DNA from: UBA8514 sp050251415
Lineage (GTDB): Bacteria; Bacillota; Clostridia; Lachnospirales; Anaerotignaceae
Direction of reading: 5' to 3'
Assembly (NCBI GenBank): GCA_050251415.1
Contig: JBFWMT010000002.1
Span: 12,038-76,037, forward strand
Length of the DNA stretch: 64,000 bases
The position numbers were made by a program, and so were the translations under genes. The notes under the pieces were generated by a model. That model searched no databases, was not told where the DNA came from, and was given only the letters and a program-made list of their open reading frames with translations. Shown one piece after another: positions 44,330 to 53,748 of the stretch. Positions within the stretch are counted from its first letter, which is position 1, and the number at the start of each line of letters is the position of its first letter.

Positions 44330-46363
44330 ATGAAAAAAATTGGGCTTAAAAAATTTGGGGTTAAAAAAACTAAAAAGGCATCAAAAAACAAGTCACTTAA
44401 AAAAAGACTTATTTCCGCTACAGTAAGTATAATTTTAATGCTGACTGTGGTTAACATTGCGGTGGGAATTTCAATGAGTTACAAGGGAATTATGAGTAAT
44501 GTTGAAGATGACATTACGTCTAATGCAGAAACAGCTAATATTGCAATATCTGCAAGCGTTAATCTTTTTAAAAGCCAAGCAAGAGGAATTGTAACAAGCT
44601 TAAAAATAACAATGGAAAGCAAAACAATTTACGAGGTTGCAAGCAAGGTCGTTAGTGTAACGGCACAGGATTACGGTTTTCTTTCAGGCAATGTTGTTGA
44701 TAGTAGCGGCATTGTTTACAGCCAGGATTCAGAATATAACGGTAAGAGTATTGCCGACAAAGACTACTTCATTAGGGCTAAAAATGGTGAAACCGTTATA
44801 TCTACAACAGAGGCTTTGGCTGATGGAACTTTGCGTATGTACTTGGCAACACCTTTAGGGCAAGGTGGCGTTTTAGTTGTAATTATGGATGGAATGACAT
44901 TTTCAAACATCGTTAAAGAAATTGTTATAGCAGAAACAGGGAATGTATTTATTTTGGATGCTGAAGGCACGATGATTGCAAACAAACGTCCAGAAATGGT
45001 GAATTCTCGTGCAAACTACATAGAAATAGCCAAAACCGACAGTTCTGCAAAGGCTATGGGAGCGGTTTTTGCCAAGATGGCGGCGGGGCAGACTGGTGTG
45101 GATTTTTATAGCTTGGGCGGAGTTAAGCGAATATGCTCTTTCATGCCTATAGATGACAGTGATGGATGGTCCGTTGGTGCGGTTGTTCCTATATCTGAGA
45201 TGACAACGTCTGTTTGGTTTACTGCGGCTGGTATGGTAATTGCGGGAATTTTAATTTTTGTACTTGGCGTTATTATTAGTGTTAGACAGGCAGGTTCCAT
45301 TGCAAAGCCAATTGCTAGTATTACAAACCGAATGGGGTTATTGGCAGAGGGAGATTTGGCAACAGAAGTAGTTTTGACAGGTACAAATGATGAAATAGGG
45401 ATGCTTACCAACAGTGCGGCACAAACAATCTATACCCTTAGAGGATATATTGACCATATATCTAAATTGCTTAAAAGCATTGCAGAGGGTAACCTTGACG
45501 TAGATACAGAATTTGAGTTTAAAGGTGAGTTTGTTGAACTTGGAGAGTCTATAAAAAATATTGTACTGTCACTAAATAGTGCGTTTTCAAATATTAAGCA
45601 AGCGTCAGAGCAAGTAGCAAGCGGTTCAGACCAGGTGGCAAGCGGTGCACAAGAGCTTTCCCAAGGGACGACAGAACAGGCAAGCAGCATTGAACAGCTT
45701 TCTGCAACCATCGCTGATATTTCTGATAAGGTAACTGTTAATGCAAAAGATGCACAGCTTGCATACAATCTTTCAAGCGAGGCAGGCCAAGACGTACAGG
45801 TTGGAAATGCACGTATGCAAGAAATGATTAGTGCAATGGAAGAGATTAGCAATACTTCAGGACAAATTGGAAAAATTATTAAAACAATTGATGATATTGC
45901 TTTTCAAACCAATATACTTGCACTTAATGCGGCAGTGGAGGCGGCAAGAGCAGGCCAAGCAGGAAAGGGTTTTGCGGTTGTTGCAGATGAGGTAAGAAAC
46001 CTTGCAAGCAAATCTGCTGAAGCGGCTAAAAACACCACAGTTCTTATTGAAAGTTCAGTTAATGCAGTTGAAAACGGTACAAAAATAGCTGATGATACAG
46101 CCAAATCTCTTGAGGAAATTGTAAATAAAGTTTCAAGTGTTAACGATACAATTGAGCGTATCGCAAACGCTTCTAATGAACAGGCAATGTCTATTACACA
46201 GATAACACAGGGCGTAGACCAGATTTCTTCAGTTGTACAAACTAACTCTGCCACAGCAGAAGAGAGTGCAGCGGCAAGCGAAGAACTTAGCAGTCAAGCG
46301 CAGATGCTTAGAGATTTGGTTGATAGATTTAATCTTAGTGATAAACAAAACGAGTATTATTAA
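44330..46363 (+). CDS. Methyl-accepting chemotaxis protein, receptor 2
   Basis: 677 residues: basic N-terminus, membrane helix (~25-48), extracellular Cache-type sensor (~50-290, with DYFIRAKNGE and IFVLDAEG-like turns), second helix (~300-320), HAMP, and a signalling domain nearly identical at the tip to receptor 1. ATG after AGGAGGGGTACT. It probably shares the riboswitch-controlled transcript of receptor 1 and ends at a strong terminator. Confidence 0.95.
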   Translation: MKKIGLKKFGVKKTKKASKNKSLKKRLISATVSIILMLTVVNIAVGISMSYKGIMSNVEDDITSNAETANIAISASVNLFKSQARGIVTSLKITMESKTIYEVASKVVSVTAQDYGFLSGNVVDSSGIVYSQDSEYNGKSIADKDYFIRAKNGETVISTTEALADGTLRMYLATPLGQGGVLVVIMDGMTFSNIVKEIVIAETGNVFILDAEGTMIANKRPEMVNSRANYIEIAKTDSSAKAMGAVFAKMAAGQTGVDFYSLGGVKRICSFMPIDDSDGWSVGAVVPISEMTTSVWFTAAGMVIAGILIFVLGVIISVRQAGSIAKPIASITNRMGLLAEGDLATEVVLTGTNDEIGMLTNSAAQTIYTLRGYIDHISKLLKSIAEGNLDVDTEFEFKGEFVELGESIKNIVLSLNSAFSNIKQASEQVASGSDQVASGAQELSQGTTEQASSIEQLSATIADISDKVTVNAKDAQLAYNLSSEAGQDVQVGNARMQEMISAMEEISNTSGQIGKIIKTIDDIAFQTNILALNAAVEAARAGQAGKGFAVVADEVRNLASKSAEAAKNTTVLIESSVNAVENGTKIADDTAKSLEEIVNKVSSVNDTIERIANASNEQAMSITQITQGVDQISSVVQTNSATAEESAAASEELSSQAQMLRDLVDRFNLSDKQNEYY

Positions 46364-46376
46364 TAGTTTAATTATG

Positions 46377-46420
46377 AAACCGCCTGCAAGTGACTACAGT
46401 CATTTGCAGGCGGTTTTTTT
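46377..46420 (+). terminator. Terminator after receptor 2
   Basis: AAACCGCCTGCAA pairs with TTGCAGGCGGTTT (46377-46389/46404-46415), followed by T7. Confidence 0.93.
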
Positions 46421-46444
46421 GGTGAAATTAGGAGCCTAATGAAA

Positions 46445-46498
46445 ATTACAAAAAAAGGTGCACAGCATATTAAAGCTGTACGCCTTTTTTTGTAATTC
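46445..46498 (-). terminator. Terminator of subtilisin-like protease gene
   Basis: Long inverted repeat: ATTACAAAAAAAGG...ACAGC facing GCTGT...CCTTTTTTTGTAAT. It overlaps the protease stop codon and may work in both directions. Confidence 0.85.
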
Positions 46499-48369
46499 TA
46501 TCTGCCACGCATACCGTTGGTAGAGGTAGAAGAGTCCAATGTTATAGTAGAAACTACCTCATTTCCACCGTCATCAATGGCATAAAATGTATAAGTACCG
46601 CCACGTGATATGGAGAAGGTTATGGTATTATCACTATTAAGTGTAAGAGAAGTGCCTTTCGTACCCTTTTCAAATGCATAGGTGCTGCATGTTCCGCTGG
46701 CGTAGCACAAAGCAGCTATGTCGTCATCTTCATCTGTTACAGTAACAACAAGGTATGCTTTACCATTGGAGGAAGTTGTTTCAAAGCCGAAAACAGGAGC
46801 ATTACCTGAGTCATCGGTAGTATCGTCGTCATAGTCATCCCATTCATCATCAGGCAGGTCGTCCAAATTATAATTAAGTGCCGCCCCGATATTTAACATG
46901 CCGCCTGTTGCAACAAGCCCATCAAGGCTGTCCAACTGGGTAACAGTTTCCAAAATTATATTTTTTGTATCCGCCAATGATATATTATCAAAATATGAAT
47001 AAACAATTGCGGCAGCGGCAGTTACCATGGGTGCCGCCATAGAAGTACCAGTCATAAAGCTGTAGGTATTATCTGCGGTGGTGCTTAAAATGTAAGTGCC
47101 AGGTGCGGCTAAATCTACTGATGTTTCGCCGTAGTTTGAGCTATAGTTCAACGTACCATCAGATTGCAAATTGGCAACTGAAATTATATTGTCTAATGCA
47201 TAGGCGGCAGGGTAGCTTGGGGTTGTGTCGGCATCCACTCCGTAGCCTGTTTGCTCATCACCATTGCCAGCCGCAACTACAAAAAGCATAGAGGAGCTTG
47301 CTATGGTTTGGTATAAAGCCTTATCGTTTGTGGTGGAGCCTAAGCTTAAGTTGCAGATGGAAGCACCGTTATCTTCGGCATATTTTATGGCTTTAATTAC
47401 CGACTCTGTAGAGCCACCGCCATCTGTACCGCCCAAGGCTTTTACAGACATTATTTTAATGGTATCTGAATTTGCAATGCCCGCAATTCCGATGCTGTTA
47501 TCTCCACTTGCGGCGATTGTACCTGCACAGTGTGTTCCATGGTGATCTTCACTTCCTGTATCAACCTTGTTGTTGTTATTATAAAAATTCCAGCCATATA
47601 CATCGTCTATATAGCCATTGCTGTCGTCGTCCTTGCCGTTGTTGGCTATTTCGTCTTCGTTTACCCACAAAATATCGTCAAAGTCCTGATGATTATAGTC
47701 TATTCCTGTGTCTACGATAGCAACTATAACTTCGTCACCACCGTTATAAGTATCCCATGCATCTTCTATGTTTACATCAATTCCGCTTACTGAAGTGGTA
47801 GTAGTGGACGTTGTATTAACACTTCTGCGCATCATGTTTCCATTGGGATTGGAGGGAAAGGCACCACCGCCTTGTGGCATGCCGGGTTTATTGCCACCAC
47901 CCATGCCCTCGTTTGGCGGAGCTGGCATATGCCACTGTCCAGGTTCAGCGGGCTCTTCAAAGGGATTGTCGAAAACAGGGAAATCGTTCTCCTCTTCCTC
48001 CATTTCAAAAGAACCATCGTTATATAATGCCCATTGCAATGAAGAATACTCGTCAGTTAAGGATAATGAAGTTTGGCTATATTGATAGTTTGGTTGAACA
48101 AAGGCAACCTCATTATTGGATTGCAATGCTTCTATTCCATAGGAAAGGGCAGTACTGTCTGTATAAGTTTTCACTTCATAATCGCCGTTTGTATACATTA
48201 CAAAAACTTCGTTGCTTGTATAATCGGATAAGTCGTCCACGGAGGTATTTATGTTTTTTTCTTCGTTTGCGGTATTTGTTTGGTGTTCTGAGTTGTTACC
48301 AGCGTAAGGAAGTACTTGTGTTGCAACGGCAAAAGCCGCAATAAGGCTGATAATAACTTTTTTCTTCAT
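46498..48369 (-). CDS. Secreted subtilisin-like serine protease (S8)
   Basis: About 623 residues. Signal peptide (MKKKVIISLIAAFAVATQVLP), prodomain (~25-110), then an unusual Gly/Pro/Met-rich linker (~125-180). The catalytic domain has the full triad: Asp in VAIVDTGIDY, His in HGTHCAG, Ser in GTSMAAP, with the oxyanion Asn in VAAGN. An acidic DDD-rich stretch and a beta-type C-terminal domain follow. ATG 48369 lies after GAAAGAGGTGCTGAAT; the in-frame ATG at 48387 precedes that site. Monocistronic; substrate unknown. Confidence 0.93.
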   Translation of the reverse strand: MKKKVIISLIAAFAVATQVLPYAGNNSEHQTNTANEEKNINTSVDDLSDYTSNEVFVMYTNGDYEVKTYTDSTALSYGIEALQSNNEVAFVQPNYQYSQTSLSLTDEYSSLQWALYNDGSFEMEEEENDFPVFDNPFEEPAEPGQWHMPAPPNEGMGGGNKPGMPQGGGAFPSNPNGNMMRRSVNTTSTTTTSVSGIDVNIEDAWDTYNGGDEVIVAIVDTGIDYNHQDFDDILWVNEDEIANNGKDDDSNGYIDDVYGWNFYNNNNKVDTGSEDHHGTHCAGTIAASGDNSIGIAGIANSDTIKIMSVKALGGTDGGGSTESVIKAIKYAEDNGASICNLSLGSTTNDKALYQTIASSSMLFVVAAGNGDEQTGYGVDADTTPSYPAAYALDNIISVANLQSDGTLNYSSNYGETSVDLAAPGTYILSTTADNTYSFMTGTSMAAPMVTAAAAIVYSYFDNISLADTKNIILETVTQLDSLDGLVATGGMLNIGAALNYNLDDLPDDEWDDYDDDTTDDSGNAPVFGFETTSSNGKAYLVVTVTDEDDDIAALCYASGTCSTYAFEKGTKGTSLTLNSDNTITFSISRGGTYTFYAIDDGGNEVVSTITLDSSTSTNGMRGR

Positions 48370-48457
48370 ATTCAGCACCTCTTTCATTTTGATTAAGTAG
48401 TTTAAGTTTAACGGGTAAATGTGATAAGAATGTGAAGAAAATAGAAATTTTTGTAAA

Positions 48458-49798
48458 CTAATTTTTATCTATTATATTTTTTCCTTGCCATCTGCCGCTG
48501 AACCATCTTTCAATAAATACAATTCCCCTAAAGCATTCATCAACGGCCATGGCAATCCAAAAGCCTTTAAGTCCCATTCCCAACACTATTGCCAGTATAA
48601 AGCCGCCCAAAACAGAAATTATCCACATGCTTACAATACCCAGTACTATGGGAAAAACAATGTCCCCTACAGTCTGCAAATCTCTAACCATGGTCATATT
48701 TACGGCACGACCAATTTCTAAAAATATGTCAATAAACAAAATGGTTTGCCCAAGGGATATTACTGTTTCATTATTGCTGAGAATAGCAAAAAGTTTTGGG
48801 CTTAAAACAAATAGCGTTACAGACACAACTAACGAAGCCGCAATAGATATAAAAAGGGTGCGTTGTACCTGTTTTTTAACGTTTACAGTATCCCTTGCGC
48901 CCATAAGATACCCAACAACAATTTGCGAGGCTTGAGAAATTGCATTGGTATACAAATATGACACCATAGCAAACATTGTGCTGTAGGCTTTCGCTGTTAT
49001 TACAGCTGTGCCGAAGGTATTTACAAGCGTTTGTATTATAAGCTGACTGCCTGTGTAGGAAAGGCTTTCACCACCTGATGGCAAGCCAATTGACATCAAG
49101 GTTTTAAGCTGACCACTAGGGAAAGGGCGTAAAAGAGATAACGATATTTTACCGTCTACCTTCTTTTTAAAAATAGCTATCATTATAATAAGGCCTATAA
49201 ATCGGCTTAGATTACTGCTTATAGCGGCACCGGCTATACCAATTTTAGGTATAAGCAGTGCATTTCCAACTATATTTATAAGGTTTATTGCAACTGAAAC
49301 CACCATGGATTCCTTCATAAGGGCATTGCTTCTGAAAATTGCTGTGAAGGTACTGTACAAGCCTTGAAGAATTACAAACATGCCAATGATGGATATATAG
49401 CTTACTGCCTCACCCATTACGTCGGAGGGCACTTGCATTGCTGTAAATATGGGGCGGGCGAGAAGTACCACAACAAGGCTTATAATAAAGCTAACAATGG
49501 TATTTACAAAAACCGAAAGAGTATATATTGTTTGAACTCTTTTTTTATCGCCAGCACCATTATAAAGGGAAACTAAAATTGTGGTGGATATTGAAATAAC
49601 GCTGAATACAATAACAATCATATTCATTATTTGGTTTGCATTGCCTATGGCAGCAACACCGCTTTGGGAATACCGCCCTACCATAAATTGATCAACATTA
49701 CCAACAAGCAGCTGTAAAAAAAGTTCAATAAATATTGGCAAAGACAAAATTATAAGGCTTTTACCTTTTTTCATATCCAGTGAGTTGGGTTTAATCAT
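48458..49798 (-). CDS. MATE-family efflux transporter
   Basis: 446 residues with about 12 membrane helices in two homologous halves; the N-terminal IILSLPIFIELFLQLLVGNVDQFMVG is typical of MATE pumps (NorM/DinF group), which expel drugs or metabolites in exchange for Na+ or H+. ATG after GAAGAGAGG. It has its own promoter overlapped by a perfect inverted repeat, suggesting a dedicated repressor not encoded nearby. Confidence 0.93.
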   Translation of the reverse strand: MIKPNSLDMKKGKSLIILSLPIFIELFLQLLVGNVDQFMVGRYSQSGVAAIGNANQIMNMIVIVFSVISISTTILVSLYNGAGDKKRVQTIYTLSVFVNTIVSFIISLVVVLLARPIFTAMQVPSDVMGEAVSYISIIGMFVILQGLYSTFTAIFRSNALMKESMVVSVAINLINIVGNALLIPKIGIAGAAISSNLSRFIGLIIMIAIFKKKVDGKISLSLLRPFPSGQLKTLMSIGLPSGGESLSYTGSQLIIQTLVNTFGTAVITAKAYSTMFAMVSYLYTNAISQASQIVVGYLMGARDTVNVKKQVQRTLFISIAASLVVSVTLFVLSPKLFAILSNNETVISLGQTILFIDIFLEIGRAVNMTMVRDLQTVGDIVFPIVLGIVSMWIISVLGGFILAIVLGMGLKGFWIAMAVDECFRGIVFIERWFSGRWQGKNIIDKN

Positions 49799-49843
49799 TT
49801 TTTTACCTCTCTTCAGATTACTCTGCTAATTACTATGAGATGT

Positions 49844-49871
49844 ATTATATAATATTGTAATTATTTTACAA
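49844..49871 (-). promoter_or_regulatory. Sigma-A promoter of MATE gene
   Basis: On the - strand: TTGTAA (49871-49866), 16 nt, TATAAT (49849-49844). Confidence 0.6.
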
Positions 49872-49872
49872 T
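49854..49872. promoter_or_regulatory. Candidate operator of MATE gene
   Basis: Perfect inverted repeat ATTGTAA-N5-TTACAAT covering the -35 and part of the spacer of the MATE promoter. Its size and place fit a dimeric repressor such as a MarR or TetR protein. Confidence 0.5.
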
Positions 49873-49952
49873 ACTTTTTGAACTTTGGGTGGCAAAATAT
49901 CTTGCTTCCATGAAAAAACCATTAATGCATTTAATTACATAACAGCTATATG

Positions 49953-49981
49953 TTGATTTAGTTAGCTTGGGAGTTTATAAT
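49953..49981 (+). promoter_or_regulatory. Sigma-A promoter of hydrogenase operon
   Basis: TTGATT (49953-49958), 17 nt, TATAAT (49976-49981), ~85 nt before the first start codon. Confidence 0.65.
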
Positions 49982-50067
49982 TAAAGAAGGACAAATAATT
50001 CTGATTCTTTACGCTACAGAGATTTTGTCAGATATAAATGGTCATTTTGAGAGGAGGAATTTCTTTA

Positions 50068-51903
50068 GTGAGCAGATTAAGCATAATTACACCCAACAAG
50101 GCTCAAACGGTGGTAGAAGGTCTTTACAGGGATGTGGAGAGAAGAATTATTGCAAGCCCGCCAGGGCTATGCCCAGTGGATATTGCATCAGCTTTTTTAA
50201 AGCTGTGCCATGCCCAAACCTGTGGTAAGTGTGTTCCTTGCCGAGTTGGCTTAAGCCAATTGGAGTTGCTTATAGATTCAGTTTTGGATGGAGACGGAAC
50301 TTTAGAAACAATTGCCCTTATTGAGAAAACAGCAAGGGTAATAAAAAATTCAGCTGATTGTGCCATTGGATATGAGGCTGCAAGTATGGTGTTAAAAGGT
50401 GTTGTTGGTTTTAGAGATGACTATATAGAGCATATTGAAAACAATCGTTGTCTTTTCAGCCTTCACCAACCTGTGCCTTGTGTGGCACTTTGCCCTGCAG
50501 AGGTGGACATACCTGGGTATATTGCTCTTATTGGGGAGGAAAAATATGCAGATGCAGTAAGGCTGATAAGAAAGGATAATCCTTTTGTTGCTGCTTGTGC
50601 AATGGTTTGCGAGCACCCATGTGAAGCTCGATGTAGAAGAAATATGGTGGACGATTCAATAAATATAAGAGCACTTAAAAGATATGCAGTAGATAACGCT
50701 GGAACTGTACCTGTGCCACAGTGTGCGCCATGCACAGGCAAAAAGGTTGCGGTTATAGGCGGAGGCCCTGGTGGACTAAGTGCCGCATATTATCTAAGGC
50801 TAATGGGTCACCATGTTGAGGTGTTTGAAAAACGTGCAAAGCTTGGTGGAATGCTTCGTTATGGTATACCAAGCTATAGGCTTCCAAGGGAAAGGCTTGC
50901 TGAGGACATTGATGCAATAATTTCAACGGGTGTTGTGGTGAACAACGGCGTAGAAATTGGCAAAGATGTAACTATTCCACAGCTTAAAGATGATTTTGAC
51001 TGCATTTATATTTCTATAGGTGCGCATACAGATAAAAAGATTGGAATTGAGGGCGAGGAAAAACGGGGAGTTATTTCTGCGGTGTCTATGCTTAGGGGCA
51101 TAGGCGATGGTTCGTTGCCTGATTTTAGCAAAAAGAGAGTAGTAGTAGTTGGTGGCGGTAACGTTGCTATGGACTGCACAAGAAGTGCAAAACGTCTGGG
51201 TGCGGCAAGCGTAACCTGTGTTTATCGCAGGCGCAAGGTGGATATGACAGCACTTCCCGAAGAGGTTGAAGGTGCAATCAGCGAAGGCTGTGAGCTGCTA
51301 TGCCTTCATGCGCCACTTAGAATTTCCGGTGACGATGATGACAATGTAACAGCGCTGTGGGTTCAGCCGCAGATAGTTGGCGAGATGGATAGCAGTGGAC
51401 GCCCTAGACCTGTTAAGGCAAATGCGGAAGATTTACGTATACCATGTGATATTATTATTGTTGCAATTGGTCAGGGAATTGAAACACAGCCATTTGAAGA
51501 ATTTGGCGTTCCAATTAAGCGTGGCGTTATTGATGCAATGGCAAGCAGTGATTTTGAAAATATTGACGGTGTATTCGCAGGCGGCGATTGTGTAACGGGT
51601 CCTGCAACTGTAATACGTGCTATTGCGGCAGGTAAGGTTGCGGCGGCAAATATAGATGAATATTTGGGATATAATCATACAATAGAAGTGGATGTGGAAA
51701 TACCGCCGGCAAAGCTTGAAATTAAATCGGCATGTGGCAGGGTGAACACAACAGAGCGTGATGCAGGTGAAAGAAATACAGATTTTAACCTGATAGAATG
51801 TGGTCTTACTCACCAAGAGGCGATGCAGGAAAGCAGTCGATGTTTGCGTTGCGACCATTACGGATACGGAATATTTAAGGGAGGTAGGGTGAAAAAATGG
51901 TAA
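50068..51903 (+). CDS. Hydrogenase partner flavoprotein: NuoF-type 4Fe-4S plus GltD-like fusion
   Basis: About 611 residues. Residues ~40-110 resemble the C-terminal 4Fe-4S domain of NuoF/HydB (C52-x2-C-x2-C58 and a fourth Cys near DCAIG), without the FMN/NADH-binding part. Residues ~130-220 hold a Cys-rich Fer4_20 domain; then FAD (VAVIGGGPGGLSAAYY) and NAD(P) (VVVVGGGNVAMDC) folds of a glutamate-synthase small-subunit-like reductase. GTG start at 50068, nine nt after AGGAGGA; ATG 50038 has no ribosome site. It overlaps hydA by 7 nt, so it likely moves electrons between NAD(P)H and the hydrogenase. Confidence 0.85.
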   Translation: MSRLSIITPNKAQTVVEGLYRDVERRIIASPPGLCPVDIASAFLKLCHAQTCGKCVPCRVGLSQLELLIDSVLDGDGTLETIALIEKTARVIKNSADCAIGYEAASMVLKGVVGFRDDYIEHIENNRCLFSLHQPVPCVALCPAEVDIPGYIALIGEEKYADAVRLIRKDNPFVAACAMVCEHPCEARCRRNMVDDSINIRALKRYAVDNAGTVPVPQCAPCTGKKVAVIGGGPGGLSAAYYLRLMGHHVEVFEKRAKLGGMLRYGIPSYRLPRERLAEDIDAIISTGVVVNNGVEIGKDVTIPQLKDDFDCIYISIGAHTDKKIGIEGEEKRGVISAVSMLRGIGDGSLPDFSKKRVVVVGGGNVAMDCTRSAKRLGAASVTCVYRRRKVDMTALPEEVEGAISEGCELLCLHAPLRISGDDDDNVTALWVQPQIVGEMDSSGRPRPVKANAEDLRIPCDIIIVAIGQGIETQPFEEFGVPIKRGVIDAMASSDFENIDGVFAGGDCVTGPATVIRAIAAGKVAAANIDEYLGYNHTIEVDVEIPPAKLEIKSACGRVNTTERDAGERNTDFNLIECGLTHQEAMQESSRCLRCDHYGYGIFKGGRVKKW

Positions 51904-53648
51904 AACTTATGATAGATGGACAAAATGTAGAAGTGCCAGAAAACACTACCATTCTTGAAGCTGCCAGAAGCATGGATATTGATATACCAAGCCTGTGTTA
52001 CTTAAAGAGTATTAATAATATAGGAGCTTGCCGTGTTTGTATTGTGGAGGTAGAGGGTATAGAAAATATGGTATCCTCATGTAATAATCCTGTTAAGGAT
52101 GGGATGGTTATACACACCAACAGCCCCAAAGTTCGTGAGGCAAGAAAGACTAATGTGGAACTTATTCTATCTCAGCACGACATGAAATGCGCAGTCTGTT
52201 CACGTAGCGGAAACTGCACACTGCAAACAATTGCCAATGATTTGGGAATTATGAGTATACCATACCCAATGAAGGTTCCAGCATACAAATGGAGCCCAAG
52301 GTCACCCCTTATTCGGGATGCCTCAAAGTGCATTAAATGTATGCGCTGTGTTCAGGTGTGCGATAAAATACAGACACTGAATATATGGGATGTTGAAGGG
52401 ACAGGTGCAAGAACTACGGTGGATATTTCCTTTAATAGAAAAATTATGGATGCCGACTGTTCTTTCTGTGGCCAGTGCATTACCCACTGCCCTGTAGGTG
52501 CATTAAGTGTACGTGACGATACACCAAAGATGTTTGACGCTCTTGCAGATGACAAAAAGGTTGTTATTGTTCAAATAGCACCAGCAGTGCGTGCGGCGTG
52601 GGGAGAGGAACTGGGGCTTTCCAAAGAAGAGGCCCAGGTTGGGAAAATTGTTGATGCACTTAAGCGGATGGGGGTGGATTATGTTTTTGACACCGATTTT
52701 GCCGCCGACCTTACAATAATGGAGGAAGGAAGCGAGCTGTTAGAAAGGCTTAAAGGAGAGAAACATAAATACCCTATGTTTACTTCCTGCTGTCCTGGCT
52801 GGGTAAGGTTTATGAAGAGCCAATTTCCAGACATGACGGATTGTCTTTCAACCGCAAAATCTCCACAGCAAATGTTTGGTGCAATAGTAAAGGGATATTA
52901 TGCAAAAAAGATGGGGATTGAAAAAGAAAGACTATTCGTAGCATCAATTATGCCGTGCCTTGCTAAAAAAAGCGAAAGTATACTGCCAACTATGAAGGAT
53001 GCTGGGGCAGGGCAGGATGTTGACCTTGTTTTAACCACAAGGGAACTTGTAAGGATGATAAGAGCCGAGCATATTAGCCCTAAAACGCTGGAAAACAAAG
53101 CCTTTGATGAACCCCTTGGGGAGGCAACTGGAGCAGGAGTTATTTTTGGTGCAACAGGCGGTGTTATGGAGGCGGCTTTAAGAACGGCATATTTTGTTGT
53201 TATGGGTGAAAATCCAGATGCAGATGCTTTTAAAAATGTGCGTGGTATGAAGGGATGGCGTGAGACAGAGTTTACAATAGCAGATGCAACCCTGAAGGTG
53301 GCAGTTGCCAGTGGACTTGGAAACGCAAGGCATCTTATAAACGCCATAAGGAAAGGCGATGTAAGCTATGATTTTGTGGAGATAATGGCTTGCCCTGGAG
53401 GTTGTGCAGGCGGAGGCGGTCAGCCGATTAAGGATGGAGAGGAAAGAGCCGAGGAGCGAGGGAATCATCTTTACTTCCTTGATGATACGGCAGCTATACG
53501 CTTTAGCCACGAAAATCCTGCAATTGGTAACCTTTATAAAGAGTATCTTGAAAAACCGCTTTCACATAAAGCACACAAGCTTTTGCATACCGACCATTTT
53601 GGTTGGGATATGCCTTTGGCACCACATTTTAAAAATAAAGGATTTTAA
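51897..53648 (+). CDS. hydA: [FeFe]-hydrogenase catalytic subunit, group A
   Basis: 583 residues. N-terminal 2Fe-2S ferredoxin domain, His-Cys3 cluster (HDMKCAVCSRSGNC), two 4Fe-4S motifs (CIKCMRCVQVC, CSFCGQCITHC), and the three H-cluster motifs TSCCPGW, MPCLAKKSE and ACPGGCAGGGGQP. All H-cluster cysteines are present, so it should be active in H2 evolution or uptake. The C-terminal ~60 residues hold the small-subunit-like region. No nuoE-like or maturation genes (hydE, F, G) are nearby. Confidence 0.95.
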   Translation: MVKLMIDGQNVEVPENTTILEAARSMDIDIPSLCYLKSINNIGACRVCIVEVEGIENMVSSCNNPVKDGMVIHTNSPKVREARKTNVELILSQHDMKCAVCSRSGNCTLQTIANDLGIMSIPYPMKVPAYKWSPRSPLIRDASKCIKCMRCVQVCDKIQTLNIWDVEGTGARTTVDISFNRKIMDADCSFCGQCITHCPVGALSVRDDTPKMFDALADDKKVVIVQIAPAVRAAWGEELGLSKEEAQVGKIVDALKRMGVDYVFDTDFAADLTIMEEGSELLERLKGEKHKYPMFTSCCPGWVRFMKSQFPDMTDCLSTAKSPQQMFGAIVKGYYAKKMGIEKERLFVASIMPCLAKKSESILPTMKDAGAGQDVDLVLTTRELVRMIRAEHISPKTLENKAFDEPLGEATGAGVIFGATGGVMEAALRTAYFVVMGENPDADAFKNVRGMKGWRETEFTIADATLKVAVASGLGNARHLINAIRKGDVSYDFVEIMACPGGCAGGGGQPIKDGEERAEERGNHLYFLDDTAAIRFSHENPAIGNLYKEYLEKPLSHKAHKLLHTDHFGWDMPLAPHFKNKGF

Positions 53649-53689
53649 ATTACTTTTTGGTTTTGAAGATTTGTTATCAATTGACAAAT

Positions 53690-53731
53690 AAGCAAGGGCA
53701 GTCTCGAAAGTTATTGAGACTGCCCTTGCTT
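53690..53731. terminator. Bidirectional terminator after hydA
   Basis: A 16-bp perfect inverted repeat, AAGCAAGGGCAGTCTC (53690-53705) and its complement (53716-53731), between the convergent hydA and the small membrane-protein gene. Confidence 0.9.
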
Positions 53732-53748
53732 ATCATTTATAACATATT

